Under the pieces are notes generated by a model, which saw nothing but the letters and a program-made list of their open reading frames with translations, was not told the DNA's origin and did not search any database. Shown here one piece after another: positions 1 to 8,722 of a DNA stretch of 64,000 nt. A program made the translations under genes and the position numbers. This DNA is from Chryseobacterium endalhagicum (GTDB lineage Bacteria; Bacteroidota; Bacteroidia; Flavobacteriales; Weeksellaceae): positions 806,001 through 870,000 of the forward strand of contig NZ_JAELVM010000003.1 of the NCBI RefSeq assembly GCF_016745235.1, given 5' to 3'. How positions within the stretch are numbered: position 1 is the stretch's first letter; each line of letters starts with the position of its first letter.

Positions 1-312
1 ACTGTGTCCGAAGAGAATAGCATTGCTGATATTAAGCTTAATCAAAAGGTCATTCAGCAAATCGGCTTCCAATTCCATATAATTGACAGGTCTCTCATGG
101 GTCAGCATCGGCCCGGATTTTCCGTAGCCCAGTCTGTCATACACTAAAATATTACAGCCAGTGAGTTCAGACAATTTTACAGGCAGATCTCTCCAAAGCT
201 GTGTGCAGCCTAAAGAATCGTGCAGAAAAACAAGTACAGGTTTTCCTTCAAATGAGTTATTACAGGTGATATAAAGTTTCTGTTCCCTTACTTCAATTAT
301 TCGTTCTTCCAT
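1..312 (-). CDS. alpha/beta hydrolase, N-terminal part (cut by window edge)
   Basis: Begins at the ATG ending at 312 and runs off the left edge, leaving 104 codons. The visible part has the N-terminal layout of an alpha/beta hydrolase: strand VLVFLHDSLG with the oxyanion-hole region, LVYDRLGYGKSG, and ILFGHS exactly at the edge, which should be the first half of the nucleophile elbow G-H-S-x-G. Acid and histidine of the triad are outside the window. It lies 16 bp downstream of the nitronate monooxygenase-like gene and is probably co-transcribed with it. The substrate cannot be told. Confidence 0.85.
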   Translation of the reverse strand, partial: MEERIIEVREQKLYITCNNSFEGKPVLVFLHDSLGCTQLWRDLPVKLSELTGCNILVYDRLGYGKSGPMLTHERPVNYMELEADLLNDLLIKLNISNAILFGHS

Positions 313-328
313 TGATCTTTTCCTCTAT

Positions 329-1318
329 TTATAAAACCGGTGCTGTTGCTTCCTTAAACTCTTTGAGTAAATTGTTGAAAACAGTTTCTACAGGTAATAT
401 ATCATCAATTAAGGCGGAAACCTGCCCTATTTCCAGTTCGCCGTCTTCCATATCTCCTTCAAACATTCCGCGTTTGGCCCTTGCGCGACCCAGAGAAGCA
501 ATCAGAGCCTCTTTATTTCTTCCCGACTGGTATATCTCTTCCAGCTCGCCAAAGAACTTATTTTTAACCATTCTTACGGGTGCCAGCTCTTTTAAAGTAA
601 GATGAGTGTCGCCTTCATTAAGTTCGGTAATTTTCTTTTTCCAGTTTTCATGAGCACTTGCTTCAAGAGTGGCTGCAAAACGGGAACCGATCTGTACGCC
701 ATCTGCCCCTAGAATCATGGCTGCCTTCATCTGTGAGCCCAATGCAATTCCTCCTGCGGCAATCAGCGGTTTGGAAATATGTTTTTTCACATTCGGGATC
801 AGGCATAAAGTAGTAGTCTCGTCTCTTCCGTTGTGCCCTCCGGCTTCAAAGCCTTCGGCTACGACTGCATCTACTCCGGCTTCTTCACATTTTACAGCAA
901 ATTTGGTTGAAGAAACTACATGGGCTACTTTTATTCCTTCTTTCTGAAGGGTTTCCGTATAGGTTTTAGGGTTTCCTGCGGAGGTAAAAACAATCTTCAC
1001 GCCTTCTTCCAGGATAATCTGGATAATCTCTTCCAAATTGGGATACAGCATGGGAACATTCACGCCAAAAGGCTTATCCGTAGCCAATTTACATTTCTGT
1101 ATATTCTCCCTTAAGATGTCAGGATACATACTTCCTGCGCCTATCAGACCCAATCCGCCACAGTTGGAAACCGCCGAAGCCAGCTTCCATCCTGAGTGCC
1201 ATATCATTCCGGCTTGAATAACAGGGTATTGTATATTAAAAAGTTCGGTAATTCTATTTTGGCCAGCCTGAGCTTCCTGAAGCTTTTTAGCTGAATTGAA
1301 ATCTATAAAATTGCTCAT
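329..1318 (-). CDS. nitronate monooxygenase family FMN enzyme
   Basis: 329 residues forming a TIM-barrel flavoprotein of the nitronate monooxygenase (2-nitropropane dioxygenase)/FabK-like family. Visible motifs: PVIQAGM near residue 32, CGGLGLIGAG at 53-62, EGFEAGGHNG at 155-164 and the FMN phosphate-binding GADGVQIGSRF at 204-214. The family oxidises alkyl nitronates such as propionate-3-nitronate; some relatives are enoyl-ACP reductases or have other roles, so the substrate is uncertain. Cytoplasmic, no signal peptide. First gene of a likely two-gene unit with the hydrolase downstream. Confidence 0.85.
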   Translation of the reverse strand: MSNFIDFNSAKKLQEAQAGQNRITELFNIQYPVIQAGMIWHSGWKLASAVSNCGGLGLIGAGSMYPDILRENIQKCKLATDKPFGVNVPMLYPNLEEIIQIILEEGVKIVFTSAGNPKTYTETLQKEGIKVAHVVSSTKFAVKCEEAGVDAVVAEGFEAGGHNGRDETTTLCLIPNVKKHISKPLIAAGGIALGSQMKAAMILGADGVQIGSRFAATLEASAHENWKKKITELNEGDTHLTLKELAPVRMVKNKFFGELEEIYQSGRNKEALIASLGRARAKRGMFEGDMEDGELEIGQVSALIDDILPVETVFNNLLKEFKEATAPVL

Positions 1319-1732
1319 GCGTAAAAATAATAAAAACCTCGGTTTTCAAGAGGTAAAAAATAAATAAAATCACTGGAAGCTGTAAGTTTTGGGATGCGGG
1401 TTTTTGAAGGTTGCGAGTTGCTGGTTGCTAGTTGAGCCAATTGCTTCCAATATGTTTTACTTAAAAAGTTTTGGGGTGAGGGTGCGGGTTTCGAGATATC
1501 GAGTTATGTGTGGCAATTATGAGTCATTGATTCGAAATTGTTTACTCAAAAAACACTACTATTCTCAAACCCAAAAACCTGCAATCAGCAACTCGCAACT
1601 CATAGCCCGAAACTCATAACTCGCAACTTTCTAAAATCAGCAACCCGTACTCCGGAAACCCGAAACCCGCATTACTTTAGATTTATGATCTCAATATAAT
1701 TTTTTTAGAAAGATGATAAGTATTGAAATAAA
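1319..1732. repeat. intergenic region with inverted word-repeat element (family A)
   Basis: No gene. About 1392-1672 is built from short variants of words such as GCGGGTTTCGAG and GTTGCGAGTTGCTGG on the left arm and their complements (AACTCGCAAC, CCCGAAACCCGC) on the right arm, so a long imperfect hairpin can form. A central core at about 1515-1576 matches the reverse complement of the core at about 12527-12609, with shared pieces TTTTGGGTTTGAGA, TTTTGAGTAAA and GAAATCAAT-like words. Non-coding interspersed repeat. Confidence 0.7.
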
Positions 1733-1759
1733 AAAACCTTCAGAATTTCTGAAGGTTTT
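1733..1759 (-). terminator. Rho-independent terminator of the surA-like gene
   Basis: Inverted repeat AAAACCTTCAGA/TCTGAAGGTTTT directly after the stop of the minus-strand PPIase gene, followed on the minus strand by a T-run. Confidence 0.85.
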
Positions 1760-1763
1760 CTAT

Positions 1764-3128
1764 TTATTTTTTGATCGATTCTTTTTTCCAGTTGGCTTTG
1801 AAATTACAGGCATCGTAACGTCCGTCTATGGAGATAAAGGTTGTCGGTAGTTTAGAGTTGACAAACTTTTCAATCATTTCATTACGCTTTTTATTAAGCG
1901 CCATCTGCTTGATCCTGTTGTAATCCGTTTCCATTGTGATCTGGTGAGCAGGAATCACATCTTCCTGTTTGATGATCTTTACCACTTTTCTTTTATTGTC
2001 CTCATCTTCAAAAGGGGCGGTGATATCTCCTTTGTTCAAACCGGCTAATTCATAACTGATCGTTCCTGGAATACTTTCTCTTTCAATTTTATCAGAACCA
2101 TCTGCTCCTGCAATAATTCCTGCATTGAACTTTGTTCTTTTATCATCTGAAAATTTAAAAGCGGCATCTTTAAATGTCATTTTACCGGCAACAATAAGAC
2201 CTTTGATACTGTCCAGTTTTGCTTTTGCCGTTTTCATTTCATCATCTGTAGGAGTAGCTTTTAACAGGATATGTCTCGCATCATATACTTTCCCTGATTT
2301 TTTGATCAGCTGGATGATATGATATCCGAATTCAGATTCAATAGGTTCTGAGATTTCATTTTCCTGAAGGTTCATGGCAGCCGCTTCAAACGGTTTTACC
2401 ATCTGTCCTTTAAAAATATTCTTGTACAATCCTCCGTTTGCAGCAGATCCTTCATCTTCAGAATAAATTCTAGCCTGGCTTTCGAAGGTTTCTCCGCCTG
2501 CAATATCCTGCTTGATTTTCTTTAATCTTTTGATAAGATCTTCCTTGTGCGCTTCTGTAAGCTTAGGATACATCATGATCTGAGCTAAAGAAATCTCATC
2601 TTTCACTTCCGGAAGCTGCGATTTGTACAGGTTATAGAAATCGGTAACCTCATTGGGTGTTACGTCTGCTTTTTCAGTAATACGCTGATATTTTGCCTGC
2701 CCGTAGTATTGATCCACGTCTATCTTTTCGATAGCGTTTTTCATTTCAAATGCATTTCTGAATTTATAGGCAGTAAGCATAGTTTTTTCGTCCGGGAACT
2801 GGGAAAGTAACTGACGGTATTTCGCATTCGCCTGCTCTTTAATGGCAGCAGAACGGTTTTCAATTAATGTATCTTTTTTGGCTTCGTATACAAGAAGCTT
2901 GTTGCTGATCAGGTTTTCAAGGAAGTCACATTTATCAGTCTGTGAAGCTCCCTGTTGTTTGGCATAGTTCATCTGCTCATTCACATCAGATTCCAGAACA
3001 ATTTCATCCCCGATAACAGCAGCAATACCATCCACTAATTCTCCCGGTTTTAGCTGAGCATTCATGTTTGAAGAGAATATCATCATGAAAATCCCAAGAA
3101 GAAAAGTGATTTTTAGTTTATTTGTCAT
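1764..3128 (-). CDS. periplasmic peptidyl-prolyl isomerase, SurA-like
   Basis: 454 residues. An N-terminal signal peptide ends near NMNAQ (residue 25). It is followed by a SurA-type chaperone segment (GIAAVIGDEIVLESDVNEQ) and two parvulin domains, the first starting at about EISLAQIMM and containing GGLYKNIFKGQMV and ESEFGYHIIQLI, the second starting at YDARHILLKATP. SurA family proteins escort unfolded outer-membrane proteins through the periplasm. The C-terminal ~60 residues contain two cysteines and lie outside the recognised domains. Likely role: OMP chaperone; isomerase activity of each domain is inferred only. Confidence 0.88.
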   Translation of the reverse strand: MTNKLKITFLLGIFMMIFSSNMNAQLKPGELVDGIAAVIGDEIVLESDVNEQMNYAKQQGASQTDKCDFLENLISNKLLVYEAKKDTLIENRSAAIKEQANAKYRQLLSQFPDEKTMLTAYKFRNAFEMKNAIEKIDVDQYYGQAKYQRITEKADVTPNEVTDFYNLYKSQLPEVKDEISLAQIMMYPKLTEAHKEDLIKRLKKIKQDIAGGETFESQARIYSEDEGSAANGGLYKNIFKGQMVKPFEAAAMNLQENEISEPIESEFGYHIIQLIKKSGKVYDARHILLKATPTDDEMKTAKAKLDSIKGLIVAGKMTFKDAAFKFSDDKRTKFNAGIIAGADGSDKIERESIPGTISYELAGLNKGDITAPFEDEDNKRKVVKIIKQEDVIPAHQITMETDYNRIKQMALNKKRNEMIEKFVNSKLPTTFISIDGRYDACNFKANWKKESIKK

Positions 3129-3215
3129 TTTACTATTTTAAACAAGTTGCAAATTTAGAATTCTTAACGAATTACTCTAAATTTTTTATTATAAATATTT
3201 CTTAAAAAGACTTAT

Positions 3216-4139
3216 TTATTGCAGTTCAACATCGAATGTTGTTAATTCTTTAAATTGTCTTAATCTGCTGAACACATCAGATTCATTTACTTCTTCAATT
3301 CTTTCCGTTCCGAATTTCTCCACGGTGAAAGAAGCCATCGCAGAACCTACGATCAATGCAGACTTCATCGTCTCGAAATCAAACTTACCTTTTTTAGCAA
3401 GATAAGCGGCGAAACCTCCTGCAAAAGTATCTCCGGCTCCGGTAGGATCGAAAACATCTTCCAGCGGAAGCGCAGGGATAGCAAATACTTTATTGTCGTG
3501 GAAAAGTAAAGCTCCGTGCTCTCCTTTTTTGATGATCACATAGTCAGGACCCATGGTGTGGATCTTTTTAGCTGCTTTTACCAAGGAATATTCTCCGGAA
3601 AGCTGTCTGGCTTCTTCATCATTGATGGTGATTACATCGGTTTTAGCAATCATATCCATCAGGATGTCCAAAGCACAGTCCATCCAGAAATTCATCGTAT
3701 CAAGGATAACCAGTTTAGGACGGTTGTTCATTTTTTCCAGTACGGAAAGCTGAACGCCCGGGTGAAGGTTTCCAAGCAGAAGGATCTCTGCGTCCTGCAT
3801 AGAGTCAGGAATTTTCGGATCAAAGTTTTCTAAAACATTCACTTCTGTAGCCAAAGTATCTCTGGTATTCAGGTCATTATGGTATCTTCCGGACCAGAAG
3901 AACGTTTTTCCTTCTTTTACGATCTCAATTCCTTCAATATTTATATCTCTGTCTGTGAACATATCAAGGTGTTCCTGTGGGAAATCTCCTCCTACAACAG
4001 AAACAATACCAGATTTAACGCCCAAAATAGAAGAAGTGATCCCAATATAAGTGGCTGCACCTCCTAAAATTTTATCTGTTTTACCAAACGGCGTTTCGAT
4101 TGCATCGAATGCAACACTTCCTACAACTAAAAGTTTCAT
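3216..4139 (-). CDS. PfkB/ribokinase family sugar kinase
   Basis: 307 residues. The PfkB signature near the N terminus (LGGAATYIG, residues 25-33) and the C-terminal signature DPTGAGDTFAGG at 231-242, with the catalytic aspartate D237 and the GAGD anion hole, identify an ATP-dependent kinase of the ribokinase fold. TINDEEA near 171 is the usual mid-domain motif. Substrates in this family include ribose, adenosine, fructose and nucleosides, and nothing here fixes which. Upstream of gldD on the opposite side; no operon partner within 25 bp except gldD 28-76 bp upstream in the same direction. Confidence 0.85.
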   Translation of the reverse strand: MKLLVVGSVAFDAIETPFGKTDKILGGAATYIGITSSILGVKSGIVSVVGGDFPQEHLDMFTDRDINIEGIEIVKEGKTFFWSGRYHNDLNTRDTLATEVNVLENFDPKIPDSMQDAEILLLGNLHPGVQLSVLEKMNNRPKLVILDTMNFWMDCALDILMDMIAKTDVITINDEEARQLSGEYSLVKAAKKIHTMGPDYVIIKKGEHGALLFHDNKVFAIPALPLEDVFDPTGAGDTFAGGFAAYLAKKGKFDFETMKSALIVGSAMASFTVEKFGTERIEEVNESDVFSRLRQFKELTTFDVELQ

Positions 4140-4166
4140 ATATTTTTCAATGTATTTTAAAGTCTA

Positions 4167-4724
4167 TTATTTTTTCCATTCAAAAGTGTCCAGCATGTGT
4201 TTCATATCGTTTTTGATATAGTTCACCGCCGGGGCCAAAGAATCAGGTTTCGGCCTTGTGTTAAAGTATAAATAAGCAGTCACAAAGTGTTTTGTGCTGT
4301 CTGTAATGTAAAATTGAAGATTGGAAGCGCTCTGCCCCTTCAGTTCATAGAAATTTCCGTAGACTTTTTTGTCCGGATATTCAAATGATTTGGTATCTAT
4401 GGAGCTTGCCTTGATCGTGTGTTCATACACCATCTTTTCTGTTTCTTTGATATGATCTGCAAAATCATTCTGGATAGGGTAATACGTCACGAACAGCTTT
4501 GCTTTCATTTTCGGGTAGTTGATATAATACCAGCACGGCTTTTTAGCATCTGTAATCCTTGCAAAATCCGAATATTCAAAAGTATAGGCACAGCTGTTTT
4601 CAAATTTCTGATACCTTGGCTCCGGGTACTCAAGACGGAGTTCACCGGAAGGCTTGGGAACGTGGTCTTTCCCACAGGAAATTAAAAGCAGTGACACAAA
4701 AATAAAAATGACGTTTTTTATCAT
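4167..4724 (-). CDS. gldD: gliding motility lipoprotein GldD
   Basis: A 185-residue lipoprotein when started at the second Met (MIKNVIFIF, 4724), which gives a normal signal peptide ending at the lipobox LLISC; an extension to 4739 adds only five residues. Matches the GldD family along its length: PKPSGELRLEYPEP, CAYTFEYSDFA, CWYYINYPKMKAKLFVTYYP, VYGNFYELKGQSASNLQFYITDS and HFVTAYLYFNTRPKPDS. GldD is required for gliding and type 9 secretion in Flavobacterium johnsoniae, where the order mutY-ssb-gldE-gldD is known. Here mutY is directly upstream and ssb and gldE are not between them. Confidence 0.9.
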   Translation of the reverse strand: MIKNVIFIFVSLLLISCGKDHVPKPSGELRLEYPEPRYQKFENSCAYTFEYSDFARITDAKKPCWYYINYPKMKAKLFVTYYPIQNDFADHIKETEKMVYEHTIKASSIDTKSFEYPDKKVYGNFYELKGQSASNLQFYITDSTKHFVTAYLYFNTRPKPDSLAPAVNYIKNDMKHMLDTFEWKK

Positions 4725-4768
4725 TTTGCAAAAGTACAAATTAGATTTTAGATTTTGGGAGACAAATT

Positions 4769-5800
4769 TCAGTCTTTCAGTGAGTTTTGAATGTAGTTTT
4801 CCAAAGGCTTGGGAAAAGATTTGTCATGGGAGGCTTCAAAGTCTGTAATCATGTACTGATTCTGTACTATAAAGCTGTTCCAGACCGCTTCTGAATCCAC
4901 CTCAACATTTGAAATTTCAATGGTGAGATTCTTGTGGGTAAGCTTATGCGTAATTGTTTTCACATTTTTTATAAAGGGTTCCAGATCAGCAGAAATTGCC
5001 GGTGGAAATTCAAATAATTTCTTCCAGATAAAATCGTCTTTTCTCTGCCGGATCAAAAACTGTCCGTTTCTGTGCACAAAATAATACGTCAGAGCCAGGT
5101 CTTCCGTTTTTACTTTTTTCGTTTTTACCGGATATTCTGATATTTTTTCCATGGTAAAGGCCAGACAGTCATCATTAACGGGGCATTCACCGCAGAGAGG
5201 ATTTTTGGGTTTACAGATTTCAGAGCCCAGATCCATCATGGCCTGATTAAAATCGCCCACGTTTTCAGGCATAATCAAGGTTGCAAGCTGTGAAAAATAG
5301 GTAAAAGCCCTAGAATTGGAAATATCAAAATCATCGGCAAAAATACGGCTTAAAACACGGTAGAAATTCCCGTCCACAGCAGGCATTCTCCCTCCAAAGC
5401 AGATGCTTGAAACTGCAGCTGCGGTGTATTTTCCGATTCCTTTTAATTTTAAAATTTCTTCATACTCAGCAGGAAAACTACCCTGGTAGTCATTCATAAT
5501 CTGCTGTGAAGCTTTATGAATATTAATAGCTCTTGAATAATATCCAAGCCCTTTCCAATACAGTAAAACTTCATTTTCATCAGCTTCTGCCAATGTTTTT
5601 ACGTCCGGAAATCTTTTGATAAAGTTATTATAGTGATTCAGCCCCTGACTGATTCTTGTCTGCTGAAAAACAATTTCGCAGATCCAGATTTTATAAGGGT
5701 CTTTAGTCTGTCTGAATGGCAGATCTCTTGCATTTTTTCCGTACCAGCTGAGGAGTTTGTTTCCTATGTGTCTGAAGTTATCGTTTTCTATTTTTTCCAA
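4769..5800 (-). CDS. mutY: A/G-specific adenine DNA glycosylase
   Basis: 343 residues. Removes adenine mispaired with 8-oxoguanine. Visible: catalytic Glu42 in CEIVFQQTR, helix-hairpin-helix LKGIGKYTA at 119-127, catalytic Asp143 in AVDGNFYRV, the 4Fe-4S loop C196-x6-C203-x2-C206-x5-C212, and a C-terminal NUDIX-like 8-oxoG recognition domain (FLIRQRKDDFIWKKLFEFP). No ATG is in frame upstream before a stop, so the start appears to be the TTG at 5800. gldD follows 44 bp downstream. Confidence 0.95.
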   Translation of the reverse strand: MEKIENDNFRHIGNKLLSWYGKNARDLPFRQTKDPYKIWICEIVFQQTRISQGLNHYNNFIKRFPDVKTLAEADENEVLLYWKGLGYYSRAINIHKASQQIMNDYQGSFPAEYEEILKLKGIGKYTAAAVSSICFGGRMPAVDGNFYRVLSRIFADDFDISNSRAFTYFSQLATLIMPENVGDFNQAMMDLGSEICKPKNPLCGECPVNDDCLAFTMEKISEYPVKTKKVKTEDLALTYYFVHRNGQFLIRQRKDDFIWKKLFEFPPAISADLEPFIKNVKTITHKLTHKNLTIEISNVEVDSEAVWNSFIVQNQYMITDFEASHDKSFPKPLENYIQNSLKD

Positions 5801-5867
5801 AGGTTCTTCTTCATTATGGATGCTTCGTGAATTTACAGACGTTTAATTCTTCTCTGCAAAGATAAAA

Positions 5868-6341
5868 CTATTTATCCTTTTTCACGGAGTATACAGGCGC
5901 TGCTTTCAGCCATTCGTATTTTAGATTTCGTTCTGCGGCAATAAACCTGTAGCCGTCCAGCTTTTTAAGATAGAGATATATCGAATCATTTTTAAGCTTG
6001 AGTCTTTGCTGGGAAAGGAACATAAAAGGATAATCTGTCACAGAATCTCTCACTGTTTTCAGAACTTTTCCGGATCTTACTTTATACAGAAAGAATGTTT
6101 TGCCTCTTCCTTTTGAACTGTCTGCAAGCTTTACAGCAGAACTTGCGATGACCAGCTCGCTGCCGTCAAAGCATTCTTCTTCATTCATAACATAAGCTTT
6201 TCCCTCTTCGCGTTCGCCTTTAAAAAGATCCACCGAATAATGATCCGGTGCCTGGTATTTTTTTTCACATGCTGATAAAATAAAGAGCATGAACAGAGGC
6301 AGGAAAAAGACTGAACTTTTTTTGATCACATTAATTTTCAT
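5868..6341 (-). CDS. hypothetical lipoprotein
   Basis: 158 residues from the ATG at 6341 (MKINVIKKSS). An upstream in-frame ATG exists, but it would overlap the preceding terminator and hide the signal peptide. The hydrophobic segment ending FILSAC is a lipobox, so the mature protein should be membrane-anchored from its cysteine. The rest is charged and beta-rich, with YRFIAAERNLKYEWLKAAPVYS near the end. No family recognised. It lies downstream of tssC but behind a terminator. Confidence 0.7.
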   Translation of the reverse strand: MKINVIKKSSVFFLPLFMLFILSACEKKYQAPDHYSVDLFKGEREEGKAYVMNEEECFDGSELVIASSAVKLADSSKGRGKTFFLYKVRSGKVLKTVRDSVTDYPFMFLSQQRLKLKNDSIYLYLKKLDGYRFIAAERNLKYEWLKAAPVYSVKKDK

Positions 6342-6354
6342 ATGAATTGGCAGT

Positions 6355-6384
6355 AAAAAACCGATGTGAAATGCATCGGTTTTT
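6355..6384 (-). terminator. terminator after tssC
   Basis: Hairpin AAAACCGATG / CATCGGTTTT with a 7-nt loop, just after the tssC stop on the minus strand, followed by a T-run. It separates tssC from the lipoprotein gene downstream. Confidence 0.8.
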
Positions 6385-6406
6385 ATTATTAAAAGTTGGT
6401 ATATTA

Positions 6407-7768
6407 TTATTCCTGAGTATATTGTGCATCCCACTCGTTGCCATCATCTCCTTTGTGTCCGTCCAATTTGATAACGAAACTTTTAGTAGGAAAATAAGGA
6501 GTCATACGGATATCAAGCCATACTCTGTCTTTGTTTACTCTGTCCTGCTCGAAACGAACAATTTTGAATTTTTCAATCAATTTATCCGGACCTTTGATAT
6601 TGTCAAGGAAAGTAACGATCTGTCTTCTCAGATCATCTTCGTTCTTGGCATTCCAGTTTTCGAAAGCTCTTCTGTTCAGGAAGTCAAGTAAAACTTTAGT
6701 TACGTAGTCGAATACTCGTACTACAGAATAGGTCTGTAGACCGATGTTATCTCCTGTAAATAATGTTTTGGCAGAGAATGCCATGATCTTTCCATATTCG
6801 TTAACCATCGGAACCAGACCCATTTTTTCCAACTGAGAAATTTCACTTTTCTTCAATTCGAATTTTACAGCGTCTACTTCGTTGATGTTACCATGTTTTT
6901 TACCTGCTGCTACCTGAGACATCAGCGTTTTGTGGATTTTTCCGGCCAATGAAGTGGAAGGTGGAAGTTCTACATTTTCCTCTTCTCCTACTTCTTCAGC
7001 TTTTCCTCTTCCCACAAGCCAGTTACACGTCATGATCACGTTACTTCTGTGAAGCTCTCCACCTGTAAGATTAGCAGAGTGGAATAAATCTACCACGTCA
7101 TCCGGCTTATCAAGGTTAGCGAAATCGGTAACCATCATTACTTTATTCTCGTTACAGATTTTTGCCCATTTTTCGATGACTTTATTTGACCCTAAATATC
7201 CAGGTATAGCCAGGATAGAATAGTTGTCTCTCAGGTCTAAACGGTCATAGTAGTTCTTGAATTCTTCGGAAATAGCATCGATAAATAAAGGATTATCCAG
7301 ATCTGAAACCTGTTCAAGACTTGCATTCACGATGCTTACGTTATCCACTTTATCCAATTCTGTGTTTTTGTAGAATTGAGCTACAGTTCTGTAGTTAGTT
7401 TCCAGCAAACGAACGGAATCCAGTGTATTTTTTAAGTTGGTCTTTAAATTCTGATCGGCTGCCTGTGCTTTGGTTTTGCACGTATCAGCCATTTTATCTG
7501 CAGATTCACTTCCTTCCAAAAGACTTACCCAAAGGTTTATTTTCTGAAGAAGTTCTTTTCTTTCATCTGATTTATTATTGTCGTTCAGGAAAATTTCTTT
7601 CCTTGCTTTTCTCGTTGGGTTCATATTGGCGATACCGTCTACAACGGATTCAACAAAGCCAAAACCTCCCATTTTATTAAGCTCCGCAAGCGGGTTGCCT
7701 TTCGGCTGCCCTGCATGTTGCTGCTGACCCTGCTGTTGGCTTTCTTGTGCCTGTAATTTGCTATCCAT
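6407..7768 (-). CDS. tssC: T6SS contractile sheath large subunit TssC
   Basis: 453 residues. Recognised as the Bacteroidota-type (T6SS-iii) TssC/VipB large sheath subunit: the long alpha/beta core carries NPLFIDAISEEFKNYYDRLD, SILAIPGYLGSNKVIEKWA, TGGELHRSNVIMTCNWLVG and a C-terminal VRFEQDRVNKDRVWLDIRMTPYFP. The first ~25 residues are a glutamine-rich, low-complexity extension. With TssB it polymerises into the sheath that contracts to push the Hcp tube out of the cell. It starts 21 bp after the tssB stop, so the two form an operon ending at a clear terminator. Confidence 0.88.
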   Translation of the reverse strand: MDSKLQAQESQQQGQQQHAGQPKGNPLAELNKMGGFGFVESVVDGIANMNPTRKARKEIFLNDNNKSDERKELLQKINLWVSLLEGSESADKMADTCKTKAQAADQNLKTNLKNTLDSVRLLETNYRTVAQFYKNTELDKVDNVSIVNASLEQVSDLDNPLFIDAISEEFKNYYDRLDLRDNYSILAIPGYLGSNKVIEKWAKICNENKVMMVTDFANLDKPDDVVDLFHSANLTGGELHRSNVIMTCNWLVGRGKAEEVGEEENVELPPSTSLAGKIHKTLMSQVAAGKKHGNINEVDAVKFELKKSEISQLEKMGLVPMVNEYGKIMAFSAKTLFTGDNIGLQTYSVVRVFDYVTKVLLDFLNRRAFENWNAKNEDDLRRQIVTFLDNIKGPDKLIEKFKIVRFEQDRVNKDRVWLDIRMTPYFPTKSFVIKLDGHKGDDGNEWDAQYTQE

Positions 7769-7789
7769 GATTTGATTTAGTGTAAATAA

Positions 7790-8236
7790 TTATTTTTCAA
7801 GTTCTTGTGCCACATCTTTCAATACTTCGATGAAGGCAGCTCTCGTCTGCTCGTTCTCCAGCATATTACGCAGAATCTTATTGGTTTTCAATTGACGTAC
7901 GATTTTATTGTACTGCTCCTGTTCCATGCTAAGCTGCTGCAGATAATCTGATTTCTGAGTAAGGTTTTTGGGTGTGAAGTCTGCAAGATTCTGAAAACGG
8001 AATTCTTCTTCTACCACGCCTCCATCTTCTGTTTCGTGCTGTACGGCCACAGAAGGCTGGAAATGTCTGAAAACATCATCCACCGTCTTTAATCCTGTAA
8101 CGATTTCAGGGGTATAAGATTCTTCTGTAGTAAGCTGGCTTACGATCAGAGATTTGTTTTCCTGTATTTCCTGAATAGCTTCATTAGCGTCTACTTTTAC
8201 CTCGTTTCCGCCAACACCATAATTAAACATTGCCAT
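7790..8236 (-). CDS. tssB: T6SS contractile sheath small subunit TssB
   Basis: 149 residues from the ATG at 8236 (MAMFNYGVGG); the longer frame to 8365 adds an unconvincing Asn/Lys-rich leader. Small subunit of the Bacteroidota T6SS sheath: VKVDANEAIQEIQENKSLIV, then TVDDVFRHFQPSV matching the TssB segment that links to TssC, and a helical C terminus (LKTNKILRNMLENEQTRAAF). Partner of tssC immediately downstream. No other T6SS core gene is in the window. Confidence 0.82.
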   Translation of the reverse strand: MAMFNYGVGGNEVKVDANEAIQEIQENKSLIVSQLTTEESYTPEIVTGLKTVDDVFRHFQPSVAVQHETEDGGVVEEEFRFQNLADFTPKNLTQKSDYLQQLSMEQEQYNKIVRQLKTNKILRNMLENEQTRAAFIEVLKDVAQELEK

Positions 8237-8365
8237 ATTATTATTATTTTGAGATTTCTGATTTTGGTTTGGATCTGTCTTTGAGTAATTTACTGATGAA
8301 TCAAATAAATTACCAATCCAATGTTTAAATTTAAAAAAAAACTGTAACATACAAAATTTTGTCAA

Positions 8366-8722
8366 GATTTTTCTTGAAATATTTAAATTAACCCATATTA
8401 TATATATCGTAAAATCATGACTTTACGATGTCACTAAACTATGAAAAAATAAATAAACTTAAGCAGTCCGGATCAGAAATTAATATTATCCGGCTGGAAG
8501 CTGGAAAAGGGAGGCTGGAAGTTAACTATGGTAAGGGTTAAACCTTGCCATGCTCAGGCTACAAAACTGTTTGCAGTGCTGATTTTAGTTTCAACACCCT
8601 CCTTTTCCGGTTTCCTGATATCATTAAAAACAAAATATCTTATCCATGACTCCTATTAAAATAAGAATTCCTCCGGTGAGGGGAAAAAATATTCTTTATA
8701 TTTAAACAAAGTAAACAGAGTC
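8366..8722. other. divergent intergenic region with decayed repeat
   Basis: Separates tssB (minus) from the kinase-like gene (plus) and must hold both promoters. 8492-8525 carries GGCTGGAAG...GGCTGGAAGTTA, the right-end sequence of the ~162-bp family B element, followed by an imperfect palindrome at 8528-8551 (ATGGTAAGGGTT/AAACCTTGCCAT) and a possible decayed left end ending TTTCCTGAT near 8621. Confidence 0.55.

Noticed and set aside
1389-1619. 76-codon open frame in the intergenic region
   Set aside because: Lies entirely inside the family A repeat and has no protein-like composition.
4167-4724. A gliding/type 9 secretion locus
   Set aside because: Only gldD is present; none of the other gld, spr or por genes is recognisable in the window.
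6407-8236. A whole T6SS gene cluster
   Set aside because: Only the two sheath subunits are here; neighbouring genes are not T6SS core components.
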